Shown in pieces: positions 11,803 through 21,185 of a stretch of 51,523 bases of DNA. Under the pieces are notes generated by a model. It had not been told where the DNA came from. It saw nothing but the letters and a program-made list of their open reading frames with translations, and did no database searches. Each line of letters starts with the position of its first letter. The stretch's first letter is position 1. The position numbers and the translations under genes were made by a program. Location of the stretch: contig CAUYUJ010019363.1 in the NCBI GenBank assembly GCA_963575745.1, positions 130,140 through 181,662 of the forward strand. The letters are read 5' to 3'. The stretch comes from Prorocentrum cordatum. Taxonomy: Eukaryota; Sar; Dinophyceae; Prorocentrales; Prorocentraceae.

Positions 11803-12399
11803 ACGGTACTCACAACTGCGGCACTCACAACTGCATGTGGTTGGGTCCTTCGCCAGGCTCATGTTCACGATGGTGATGTTTGGTTCGCGACGGATCCCAG
11901 GAGATGGCGAGGAGGAGGAAGACTAGGGCGCATAACGATGCTGCAACAACCCTCTCGTCCTAATTCCGCTCTTCACTAGTCCCTATAAGCACGTCTCTAC
12001 AACACGAGGACCCCCTTGAAAGACGAGCTACCCATGGTCCTGCCATTCAGGCGATAGTCCCTTTTTATGAAAATGATGTGGCATGCGTCCTTCTAGCGAG
12101 TTGCATCGAATGGGCAACATCTGACCAGAAAATTACACCATGTGTCCCACGAAAGCCCCGTATTCAAAAAGAACCACCCCCCAACGAGCGCACAAGTCTA
12201 CGTTTGCGTTACCATATCTGAGGACATCTAAAGCGACGGAAGCGAAAACCACAATTAAACATGAAAAGCCCTCTACCTGTACAGATGTTACACCAGGAAT
12301 GTTCAACCGTCGTGCCACAGATATATATATATATATAAAAAGAAATAAATAAATAATCATGCGGTAGCCACACGGTGAAAACGAGCCTCTCCATCTTGT
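11803..12399. other. no gene recognised; (AT)n and AAATA microsatellites
   Basis: An (AT)9-like run lies at 12,320-12,337 and (AAAT)n at about 12,343-12,356, inside an otherwise unremarkable AT-richer stretch. Confidence 0.6.
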
Positions 12400-12660
12400 A
12401 GTTGGTTCAACCGTGTGAATCGAGAATGGGCGGCGCTGAGCCGAGAGCCCAATTTCGAGAACGACCTAGACGGCACCCTTGTAACTGTTTTACGCTTTCA
12501 GCTAACACGAATGTGTGCGGCGCCAAGGTGGGCACCAGTTTGACAAAAGGAGCCGCATTTCATCCCTGTAAAAACTGTTGCGCACTTTGAGATGAACGCG
12601 GGCGGCGCTACAGGGATCACCCCATTTTGAAAATGGCACGCTTTTAACTCAAAGATCACG
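12400..12660 (-). repeat. ~84-bp satellite, cluster 2, inverted
   Basis: Three units at about 12,424, 12,508 and 12,592 (spacing 84 and 84) read as the reverse complement of the 6,620-7,660 family. Each has GAATG then GCGGCGC, and a final unit ends in CCCATTTTGAAAATGG. Divergence is high. Confidence 0.7.
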
Positions 12661-13899
12661 TCCCGGGGGTGCGGCACGGAGGATGTTCTTTTACGAGCCG
12701 GGATGGAGGAAGACTGATGGTCGATGGTGACAGGTACTTGCGCGTTCGTGGGTTAGCGGAGGGGGGGAAACGGAGACGGTGCTAGCAAGCCTCGATCAGC
12801 GAAATGGGAACAGACGGGCAGGGCGTCCGACAAGGGGGGATCTAGCCGAAAGAGGGTTGGCAAATCAGCTACATGCAGCCGAGCACAGCCACGACCTTAA
12901 ACACTTCTGCCTTACAACTGGGTTGCACGAACCACTTGTAGCATCCAAGAAGCTGGCCGACACCCCGAGGCAATTGCGTCCAAAGACGCAGTCAACAGTT
13001 TCCAGCACCAAAGTTATTTATGACAGCAATTCGTTCGATAGAGGTGGCATCGTTTTGATGGGAGGTGACAACGGCCACGCCGCCGATCAATAATGGTTCC
13101 GTGTCCAATGCGATATGACAACAGAACCGCTACGGTTGGGGGTTGGGGACCCGGGGTGGTGGCACGACATGGACGCATATAAGCACTCAGAGTTCATACC
13201 GACCCACTTGTTGGAACACCCAACGACCTAACGACATCATAAATTGCATCTGGCCTGCTGAAGGCAGCAGATTTTGCACGTGGGTGTCATTGTTTTGGGA
13301 TGATCACAACCGTTACGCAGAGGCTTGAAACTTTCTTCCACGGCAAAATTCCACCCCAGCGATGACGTCACCCTGAGTTAGTGCGATTCGCTACAGCAAA
13401 GCGGCGCCGCAGCGTGCCACAGAGGGTTGCAACTCGGACTTGGTGGTCAGGCGGCACCGTACCAAGGGACCAGAGCAGAGACCCAAACAGCAGGAGGACC
13501 AGGAGAACAGGAAGGAAAGCCAGGAGCGGGGCCAAGAAGCGAGAGGGACAGACAAACTGTTTAGGGAACAATCGAGCCTGAGATGATTAATCAGGCGGAT
13601 GCTGCGTTCAACCGTCATGGCTCAGGAGGCCCATTGAAACAGTCAGCCCGCAGAAGGCCCTATTCAGCCGCAAAACAAACCACGACGTACACTGAGAAGT
13701 GTATCTACCACTGGAGCCACAGGTGCAAAAGCGCAGTATCCGTGCAGAGGAAGGGGAGGAGGAGGAGGAAGGAGGAAGGGGCTGCTCAATCCCAGCAGCG
13801 ATCATCTTGAGAGTGAGTTTGTAATGAACATGTGGTGCTTGGGCCCCCGAGGTGGTGGCCGGCCGAAAGCCGCAATGACGAGCGAGCCGCCCTAACCAA
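12661..13899. other. no gene recognised
   Basis: Mixed-composition DNA with short open frames only. No repeat, RNA gene or regulatory structure stands out. Confidence 0.4.
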
Positions 13900-14805
13900 C
13901 TACTCTCCGGGCACGCGCCCTAGCGCCAATCGAGGTCCTCCAGAACCGATGGGACGGCCACCCACCACCCACCCCAAAGCCAACGCCCAGCACCGTCGCC
14001 GGCCGTGCAGCCAATCAGCATATCGCCACTTCGCAAATTGTCTAAACATGCAACGTGCACAACATAAAAAACTAGACATGCATACGCCCACGACTGGAGA
14101 ACCACGAGGAAAGCGGGGGAACGCCAACCAGAATGGAGGACAGCGGGAGGTGGACAGAGACGTGCCAACCCTCCAAGATGCCATCGCGGCGGCCCAGCAG
14201 GCTACGTAGGCGGGGGCGGCTCCCGCAGGTACACAGTCCTGTATTGCGGCGCAGCTCTGCAGCAGCTCCTGGAAGGTGGGCGGCCGCATTGCTTCCCCAT
14301 CAGGTCGAGACTGGGCCTGTACGAGCTCGCTGTCACGCAGCACGGCACCCTCGATGAACTCAGCCAAGGCCCCCTCCAATCCCAGCTCCTGCATCGGCGT
14401 CGGCTGCGAGGAACCGGGCGCGCCTGCTGCGTCGGCGCCGGCATCAGGTGCGCCAAACGCCTGGGCAGCCAGCCCGGGTGGAGCAACTGCCGGGGCTGTG
14501 GCCGCCTCGAGCGCCTGCTCCAAGCGGATCGCTGTCCCTCCCGCCGGTGCTGCGCCCGCGGCGCCGGCGGGAGCCGCTGCGCCGGTGGCGACCGCAGCAT
14601 GCGTTGCGCGGAGGGCGGCCATTGCGGCAGCACTGGCGTTTTCAGATCTGCGTCTGGCCGTGGCGGCGAGGGGCCCTTCCTTGGGCTGGCCGCCGGAGGG
14701 TTGAAACTTCTGGGATGAAACTCCGCCATTTTGACAATCTTCATATCTAATCAAAAATCCCCCAGATAACGTGCGAAGCCATAAAAAAAGGCGTCGTAGA
14801 AACAC
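13900..14805 (-). CDS. weak candidate ORF, Ala/Pro-rich, unknown
   Basis: A 301-codon open frame on the minus strand. Its central part (about 14,180-14,720) has the GC-rich third positions expected of coding DNA in this composition. It encodes an Ala-rich stretch followed by a less biased segment with PTFQELLQS. The flanks differ: the sequence above about 14,720 is AT-rich and that below about 14,160 reads differently, so if real it may be one exon or a gene fragment. I recognise no family. An artefact of GC-rich composition is equally possible. Confidence 0.2.
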   Translation of the reverse strand: MFLRRLFLWLRTLSGGFLIRYEDCQNGGVSSQKFQPSGGQPKEGPLAATARRRSENASAAAMAALRATHAAVATGAAAPAGAAGAAPAGGTAIRLEQALEAATAPAVAPPGLAAQAFGAPDAGADAAGAPGSSQPTPMQELGLEGALAEFIEGAVLRDSELVQAQSRPDGEAMRPPTFQELLQSCAAIQDCVPAGAAPAYVACWAAAMASWRVGTSLSTSRCPPFWLAFPRFPRGSPVVGVCMSSFLCCARCMFRQFAKWRYADWLHGRRRCWALALGWVVGGRPIGSGGPRLALGRVPGE

Positions 14806-15104
14806 ACATGTTAAGCAATTTGGACGACCAAACTAAATTTGCTAACATAATTAAAGCTTAAGTCTAACCTCCGCTACCTAATTTATAATCGAGCTGGGCC
14901 TTCAAGACGACCCCCTGGACCTTTCCGGGTCTTACCGGGTCTCCCCACCCCCTCTGGGCATCTCCTCCTCCTCCTCCTCATCCTCCATTCTCTTTCCATC
15001 TGAAAAACTCGTCATTGTCGCACCCCGAGGCCAGTCGGAAGGGCGACCCAGGTGTCTCGCCTGAGACTTCCTTGCCACTTGCGAACTTGGGGCTTGAAAG
15101 CTGA
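14806..15104. other. AT-richer spacer, nothing recognised
   Basis: Contains a short CTC tract near 14,963-14,985 and no gene. Confidence 0.4.
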
Positions 15105-15400
15105 CAACAATTTCACGATGGAAAGCGGGTCGCTCCAAAATGTGGTTCTCGCACTAGCGCCGCGCAAACCCGCTCTTGACTGTTCCAATAATTACCTATT
15201 TCGCGAATTGAGAGCCGATAGTTCTGCAAATGTGGATCTCGCCTTGGAGCCGCGCACATTGGTCTCAAAGGTTGCAAGAGCTTCACGGATTGACGGCGGG
15301 CCATTTTCAAAATATGGCTCTCGTCGTAGCGCCGCGCGCATTCGTTTTCACAAAGTTACAAGAATTTCACTGACTATCCTGGCTGACGTTCCAGAACAAC
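15105..15400 (+). repeat. ~83-bp satellite, cluster 3
   Basis: Three diverged units at about 15,131, 15,223 and 15,303 match the 6,620-7,660 family: CAAAATGTGG, TCTCGC and GCGCCGCGCA blocks in order, with TTCACGG between units. Confidence 0.75.
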
Positions 15401-15683
15401 TTTTTGAATCGGCTCAGCACTGCCAGGGTGCAGCAGTTTCGTTGATTCGGGGCGTTGGAGTCCCAGGAGAGGTGCTCTGGAACGATTCAGGATCGTCGTA
15501 ACGCAACATGCAGGTTGACTCGTGGCGTTGAAGTCCCGAGAATCGTGTTTGGTACTCATATTTTTTGCACGGTGATCCCCCAACGGGGCATTTCCTTCAG
15601 TTGGAATGAACCCTTGTAGGGGCCTGTGATGAGGAAGCTTGGAGGGAGGGTGTACTGAAACATCGTTGATGAATCTTGGATTT
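15401..15683. other. no gene recognised
   Basis: Unremarkable sequence. A short GTTTCGTTGATTCGGGGCGTTG-like phrase recurs in degenerate form about 90 bp further on. Confidence 0.35.
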
Positions 15684-16076
15684 ACACTGGTCCTCCTCCT
15701 CCTCCTCCTTCTCCTCCTGGTTGGCATCTTCGTCGCCGTCGACGCAAACGCTGACGTGGTCGCCATCGTCGGCGCCGTCAGTATTATCGCTGTCGTCGCC
15801 GTCGGTGGCGTCGGCGGCGGCGACAACGACGACAGCGCCGCGGCTGCAGGGGACCCCCAGACCAACCCCGCGGAGCCACCTTGACCCCTGCAGACACCCC
15901 CAGTCTCCTCCAGACCCCCCTGCACCCCCCCGGCGGACCCCCGCGCGCGCGAACCGCTCCGACCACCGGACCCCCCTGGACCCCCCTGGGCCGCATCCTC
16001 CCTGACGCCCCCATACATCCCGGAGCCCCCCCCGACTCCCCGGGACCTCTGGACCCCCCCGGACCCCCCCAGACCC
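15684..16076 (+). repeat. CTC/GTC triplets then GACCCCCC-rich array
   Basis: (CTC)n at about 15,693-15,720 and GTC/GCC triplets to about 15,840 are followed by irregular repeats of GACCCCCCTG and ACCCCC to 16,076. The minus strand is correspondingly G-rich. Long open frames here are low-complexity. Confidence 0.7.
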
Positions 16077-16180
16077 TCGTCGTCGGCATCTTCGCGATCG
16101 CCACCGTCGCGGGGTGTTGCCGTCGTCGTCGACCCCCCGCTTCTCCGCTTCTGTGAGCTGACCCCCAGCAGGCAAACAAA

Positions 16181-16332
16181 TCGAGACCGAACCAAGAAAG
16201 TTGGACCGTTCGGAAAACCAGAACGGGCTCGAACCGGACCCAAACCCAAAAAACCGAACCGGCCAAAACCGAAGCGGCCTGCCAATAAAAACCGAACCGG
16301 AATGAAAACCAACCCGAACTGGACCGAGCCGA
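16181..16332 (+). repeat. AACCGAACC-type short repeats
   Basis: Irregular ACCGAACC, AACCGG and ACCAA units over 150 bp. Confidence 0.7.
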
Positions 16333-16439
16333 TCCCTCCGTGTAATATCTCCAGGGAAAGGTGGAGGAGGATGTTCTGCGGCAGCACTCTTCCTTTCGGT
16401 GCTGGAGGGTCGGAGGGAGAGGGGAGGAAGTCTCGGTTC

Positions 16440-16640
16440 GATGCCCCGCCGCCACGGTCCTGGCCGCGGCAGGGAGGCCGGCCCCGAGGGCGGCCGCGCC
16501 GCTGGGCGGCGGGAGGTCCCCGAGGCTGTCCCTGGGGCGCGGGCGGGGCGGCGAGGGGGCCCCTCGGAGATGGCGAGGGGGCGGGGCGGCGAGGGGGCCC
16601 CGCGGCGGGGTAGCGAGGGCGGAGGTCCCCACAAACCAGG
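16440..16640 (+). repeat. GGCGAGGGGGC-type G-rich repeats
   Basis: GGCGAGGGGGCC units occur near 16,550, 16,571 and 16,587 inside a very GC-rich segment with G-quadruplex potential. Confidence 0.6.
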
Positions 16641-17254
16641 GGCGCTGCCCGCTCCAGGAGAGGAGACACGGAGGAGAGAGGAGAGGGTGACGGGTCAAGC
16701 TCGGTGCGCAAGCGTCTCATCTGACGTCCCACCCCTCTCTCCCATCCCTCACCATGGCGCAGATCTCCTCTCTATTCGCACAGTCGGATATCGAGCTGGG
16801 CAATGAACCCGAGAGGGTACGAGATGCATGGTACTGCACAGCGTGGCACGGCGTAGCAGAGCACGGCGGAGCGTAATAGATTCGGAGGGAAACCAGATAC
16901 GACGCAAATAAGATCCACAACAACGAATGTCAGCGCTGCAGCGGTAGGATTTGTGAGGGCTGAACACCAGAACATGGAACGAACGCTGCAGTGGGAGCGG
17001 CATTCGGAAAAGATCGAACACGCTCGGATTGGAAAAAACACATGATAGATCACCTCTTGTGGACCATACGGACCATACGTGAAAAAAACAATACGCGGAG
17101 GAGGGCAGGCTACGACCTCGGGGTCTTCGGGGGGAGGGGAGAATAGCACTCAACTGTGCAAGTGTGACAGGGTAAAGGACGGACGAGAAACGAATTACGG
17201 GGACAGGTGGTATGAAGGGAGGAGGTGACACGTAAATGAGATGTCGAGAGAGAT
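16641..17254. other. no gene recognised
   Basis: Includes a short GGCACGGCGTAGCAGAGCAC-type internal repeat near 16,845 but no gene or RNA that I can support. Confidence 0.35.
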
Positions 17255-17374
17255 GAGGGGTGACGACGGGGGGGGGCAGCTCAGGGGGGAAGCATCGAGG
17301 TGAAATCAGGGGGCAGCTAAGGGGGGGGGCAGCTCAGGGGGGGGCAGCTCAGGGGGGGGCAGCTCAGGGGGGGA
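17255..17374 (+). repeat. GGGGGGCAGCTCAG tandem repeat
   Basis: Four or five units of GGGGGCAGCTCAG with G-runs of 7-9. The spacing and run lengths suggest G-quadruplex potential. Confidence 0.85.
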
Positions 17375-17434
17375 AATATCGCCGACAGATTGGCGATAAG
17401 CCCCCGATAGCACATCCGCACGCTCCTGGCCAGT

Positions 17435-17470
17435 GTGGGCTATCGGGCCCCTATCGGCGATGAGTGGGCG
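17435..17470 (+). repeat. 36-bp exact dispersed repeat, copy B
   Basis: Identical to 4,893-4,928. A related TTGGCGATAAGCCCCCGATAG phrase just upstream (about 17,390) forms a partial inverted match with the core. Confidence 0.9.
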
Positions 17471-17699
17471 ACTGAGGGTCGATGCATCCCCCCCCTAACT
17501 ACCCCTTACCCCCGCCTGCTGGCGAGGGGGGGTCCGGCTGGCTGGTCGCACGGAACTCCTCCTCGGCGGCGCGCACAATCCAGACGTCGGACGCATCGAC
17601 AAATGATTCACTGCGTGGGGATCCCCATATGTGCATCTCCTTGCTGGCGCTCCCTTGGTGGTGGGACTCGGTGAGGACAAATCTGGATTTAAGTGTGAC

Positions 17700-17941
17700 T
17701 GAGCTGCCTCTCTCTCTGCTCTCTCTGCTCTCTCTGTCTCTCTCTCTCTCTCTGCCCTCTCTCTGTCTCTGCCTCTCTTTCCCTGCCTCTCTCTCTCTCT
17801 GCCTCTCTCTCTGCCTCTGTCTCTCTGCCTCTCTCTCTCTCTGCCTCTCTCTCTGTGCCTCTCTCTCTCTGCCTCTATCTCTGCCTCTCTCTCTCTCTCT
17901 CTCTCCTCTCTCTCTTCTCTCTATTCTCTCTCTGCTCTCTC

Positions 17942-17974
<33 letters not shown>

Positions 17975-17996
17975 GCTCTCTCTCTTCTCTTCTCTT

Positions 17997-18062
<66 letters not shown>

Positions 18063-18237
18063 CTTTCGCTCTCTCGCTCTCTCTTGCTCTCTCTCGCTCT
18101 CTGTCGCTCTCTCTCGCTCTCTCTCTCTCTCTCGCTCTCACTCGCTCTCTCTCGCTCTCTCTCGCTCTCCCTCGCTCTCTCCCGCTTTCTCTCTCTCTCT
18201 CTTTCTGCTCTCTCTCTCTCTCTCTCGCTCTCTCCCG

Positions 18238-18287
<50 letters not shown>
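17700..18287 (+). repeat. (CT)n microsatellite ahead of element copy 1
   Basis: About 590 bp of pyrimidine sequence with GCCT, CGCT and rare A interruptions, ending directly in TAG|TCTCGGCTCG. An interrupted stretch at about 17,848-17,905 (TGTGCCT, then GCCTCTATCTCTGCC) is identical to 35,023-35,080 between the two elements. It may be the insertion target, a part of the element's 5' region, or both. Confidence 0.9.
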
Positions 18288-18289
18288 AG
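18288..18289 (+). promoter_or_regulatory. candidate splice acceptor before ORF1 (copy 1)
   Basis: A very long polypyrimidine tract ends in CTAG at the point where the two copies become homologous. The next AUG is the conserved ORF1 start about 150 nt downstream. The pattern fits a cis- or trans-splice acceptor. No leader or donor is seen. Confidence 0.35.
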
Positions 18290-18440
18290 TCTCGGCTCGA
18301 GAGTGCTCTGCACTCAGACCGCAGCCACGACGCGAAGCGCCCCGCCTCGGAGTCAGACTCCCAGGCCTCGCGAGACCGGAGGGGCCCCAGCAGGACCCTA
18401 CTGATTCGCGTCACCTCTCCGCACCAGAGTGCCCGCAGCA

Positions 18441-21014
18441 ATGGCCCCCAAGAAGCCGGAGCGCCGTCACTCTTCAAAGCAGCCTCCGAGCTCCCGCCCC
18501 ACGCGCCCTGCTGCTGAAGGGTCCCTCCTTCAACGCAAGCAGGACTGCATCGCAGCATTCAGGCAAGCGGGGTCTGACCGCCCCACGGCCGCCTATAACG
18601 GGCTAGCCGAACTGAACGCGGACGAGCTCCAGGCAAAGTACGACATGCACAAGTCCAACACGAAGAAGCTTGGCAGCGCCCTTATCCGCATGTGCGCCGC
18701 CAACCAGATCAGCTACACGCTCGACCACTACCAGCGCAGCAAGCCTAAGCGCACTGGCGGTGACACATCGCACCCACCATCGGGCTCCGCACGTCTTCAG
18801 GCTGCGGACACCCAATTCATTGCCTTGGACCCTGCCTTTTGGAAGGTCCCTGTTCTTGCCGAACCCACCTCGCCTGACGACGGCAAGACGTACAAGCCCA
18901 GCATCAGCCTCCACGACTTCGAGAGTGGCGAACGGCTGCTGCAACACCACCTCGGGCAGGGCAAGCGAGCCACGGGCCAGCTCGCGATTGCTGTCATGGG
19001 CCCGAAAAACGACAACTACGTCGGTACCGAGCTCGCCGTCCCCGTCCTGAAGCGCCACCCCAAGGCGCCCAAAGTGGTCCACACGCACGCCCCCGTGATC
19101 GTGTACCAGCTGGGCACCAAGGAGGTCGCCTGCACGGAAAAGGTAGCCGTCGCCACCATCGACCCCGCCGACCACGTCTGCTGGATTCGGGCGACCATAC
19201 ACGAGACCGAGGCCATTGCCGCAGTCCCCTCCATGCACCAGGCCTTCGAGGACCAGTTCTCGGGAGGTGCCCCCGTGAACGGTGGTCCACGCGCCAAGGG
19301 CCCCTTTCGAGGCGACTCCGCTCCACAGGACAAGGCGCGCCAAAAGCACAAGGAGTCCAAGAAAGACGCTCGCCGCCAGGAGCTCGATGGCCAGCTCCAG
19401 GACACCTTCAAGGCCCTCTTCCACGGCAACTTTAAAGCCGTCACCATCCTCGAACCCTGCAAAAGCCTAGGCAGGTTTGGATCGGGCGTCGGAAAGAGGT
19501 CCCTGGCTGCCACCTTCGGCGTCAGTCTCCAAGCGGTCGACAAGGTCCTGGCGGGATCAGGGCAACTCGGTGCCACCTACGACCTCAGCAACGTAGGTGC
19601 AGACGAGCCCACCGCCGACAAGTATCAGACCGTGTGGTTCCCTGAGGACCAGCCCATCACGATGGCAGACGCGTTCCAGAAGTCGGTGGAGCTCAAGGCC
19701 CTGGGAGTCGTCAGGCACGGCAAGTCAGGCCTGCTGGGGATCCGTGTTCCGCGGGGGTCTGACGTCGCCAAGGCCGCCGCTGTCAGCATCCGCGGCTGCG
19801 AGGCCACCCTCGCCAAGACGCGCTACCGCATCACTGGCATTGCGTCACGCCACGCCACGCTGACCCAGCTCGCCAAGACTCTCACGGGCCCGTCCGTCAA
19901 ATGGGACTGTGAGGTCTACCACACCGCCTGGGACCCAGCCACTGCGGCCCAGTTTGCCCTAGTGCGCGCCCATCGGCCCCCACTCACCTATACGGTGCAG
20001 GTCGCGGGGTGCTCCATCCCGTGGAGCATCGCCGAGGCCCCGCTGGCTGAGGTGGCGCCGAAGCGGGACAACGTTACCATCGTCACGCCTACCACCATCA
20101 CAGAGCCTGCGACGCCGCCAGCCGGTGGTGGCGGCTTCAGCCCCGCCACCGGCACACTCCTCACCAAAGCGGCCCAGAGCCCCTACCTCCACGACCTCAT
20201 GACTGCCACGCCCAAAGGCAAGGGCGTCGCACCGCTCCTGACCCCCAAGGAGGAGCCTTTAGCCAAGCGCCACCGCTCCTCCAGCGGGAAACGAGACGCC
20301 ACGCCGCCCGCAAGGCCACCCCGCGCCCCAGGCCGCAGCTCCTCTGCGCCCCCTCACGGCACGGACGGAGCCGCTGAACCGACGGCCGCCCCAGGACCAG
20401 GTGGCCACGACCCCTGGCTTGGCACGGCCGCGGCGGAAGGAGGGGGCCACACCGAAGGCGCCGCTGCCACAGCCGCCGAAGTACCAGGTGACGTCGTTGA
20501 CGTCGAGATCCTCTCATCAGGCGATGAATACAGCGAGGCCTCCCACGAACTCAACACCTTCGGCGAGCGCTTCGCATCGGCCTCTAAACCGCCCGATGCT
20601 GCCACGACCCGCATCCAGCACATGGAACAGCAGCACGAGCTACTAGCCACCACGGTGGATAACATGCAGATGCAGCTTGCGGGCGTTCTCTCCTCCCAGG
20701 CCACACTCACGGAGCACGTTTCAGGGCTGGAACGGGGGCTTGCCACCGTCGTCACCCAGCAACAGACGGCAACCGCCGACGCCGCTGCACTGCGCGGCGA
20801 CATCCAGACCCTCCTCGGGCACCTCACGGGAGGCACCATCCACCTGCCACAAGCGGCCACTCTGGAAGTTAAGAAGGAGGAAGCCGCAGCGGCCGCCGAG
20901 CCCGCGGCAGCCTGCAGTGCGACCGACCAGCCAGGCCAGGCCACCCCAGGGACGGGGCCCCCAGGGGCCGACAAAGGCAAGGACAAGGGTCGGGCCACCC
21001 AGGACCCATATTGA
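18441..21014 (+). CDS. ORF1 of element copy 1 (coiled-coil protein)
   Basis: 857 codons, intact. The start is the ATG in context GCAGCAATGG, because it is shared with copy 2; the upstream in-frame ATG at 18,429 is absent there. Residues 1-35 are basic and disordered. A conserved central part (about 40-540) with no family I recognise follows, containing several Lys/Arg-rich segments (for example around 295-320). After a GGFSP motif (about 567) comes an Ala/Pro/Gly-rich region, then a Gln/Leu-rich heptad segment around 735-800 likely to form a coiled coil, and a Lys-rich tail. By position and coiled coil it resembles other LINE ORF1 proteins, which bind the element RNA; binding here is inferred. 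No CCHC knuckle is visible. Confidence 0.8.
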   Translation: MAPKKPERRHSSKQPPSSRPTRPAAEGSLLQRKQDCIAAFRQAGSDRPTAAYNGLAELNADELQAKYDMHKSNTKKLGSALIRMCAANQISYTLDHYQRSKPKRTGGDTSHPPSGSARLQAADTQFIALDPAFWKVPVLAEPTSPDDGKTYKPSISLHDFESGERLLQHHLGQGKRATGQLAIAVMGPKNDNYVGTELAVPVLKRHPKAPKVVHTHAPVIVYQLGTKEVACTEKVAVATIDPADHVCWIRATIHETEAIAAVPSMHQAFEDQFSGGAPVNGGPRAKGPFRGDSAPQDKARQKHKESKKDARRQELDGQLQDTFKALFHGNFKAVTILEPCKSLGRFGSGVGKRSLAATFGVSLQAVDKVLAGSGQLGATYDLSNVGADEPTADKYQTVWFPEDQPITMADAFQKSVELKALGVVRHGKSGLLGIRVPRGSDVAKAAAVSIRGCEATLAKTRYRITGIASRHATLTQLAKTLTGPSVKWDCEVYHTAWDPATAAQFALVRAHRPPLTYTVQVAGCSIPWSIAEAPLAEVAPKRDNVTIVTPTTITEPATPPAGGGGFSPATGTLLTKAAQSPYLHDLMTATPKGKGVAPLLTPKEEPLAKRHRSSSGKRDATPPARPPRAPGRSSSAPPHGTDGAAEPTAAPGPGGHDPWLGTAAAEGGGHTEGAAATAAEVPGDVVDVEILSSGDEYSEASHELNTFGERFASASKPPDAATTRIQHMEQQHELLATTVDNMQMQLAGVLSSQATLTEHVSGLERGLATVVTQQQTATADAAALRGDIQTLLGHLTGGTIHLPQAATLEVKKEEAAAAAEPAAACSATDQPGQATPGTGPPGADKGKDKGRATQDPY

Positions 21015-21120
21015 AGGTGCCTCAGAGAGCCCGCCTCAGCCCTCCGAGGAAGCGCCTTCAGAGGCACCGCTCCCCTCTTCGCGTCGTATCTCTTTCTTGT
21101 TACCTCATGTCTGTTTTGGC

Positions 21121-21168
21121 AGCAGCACGCGCAAGCTCTCTGGTGTAGGGACACCCGTAGTCTTGCAG
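21121..21168 (+). promoter_or_regulatory. candidate splice acceptors before ORF2 (copy 1)
   Basis: A pyrimidine-rich stretch from about 21,070 ends in TTTTGGCAG (AG at 21,121-21,122), and a second TCTTGCAG follows (AG at 21,167-21,168). Both are kept in copy 2 (38,118-38,119 and 38,164-38,165). They lie in the ORF1-ORF2 gap, 18-65 nt before the first ORF2 AUG. Confidence 0.35.
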
Positions 21169-21185
21169 GGGGCGTGATTGTAGCG

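Noticed and set aside
15374-16732. 452-codon minus-strand Pro/Gly/Arg-rich frame
   Set aside because: Low-complexity G/C-rich arrays; no recognisable domain.
17482-18606. 374-codon Ser/Leu-rich frame across (CT)n
   Set aside because: Translation of CTCTCT repeats; not conserved as a protein and it overlaps the ORF1 start.
18603-19424. Long minus-strand frame opposite ORF1 (also 35,494-36,423)
   Set aside because: Antisense shadow of a GC-rich coding frame; conservation follows ORF1 codon positions.
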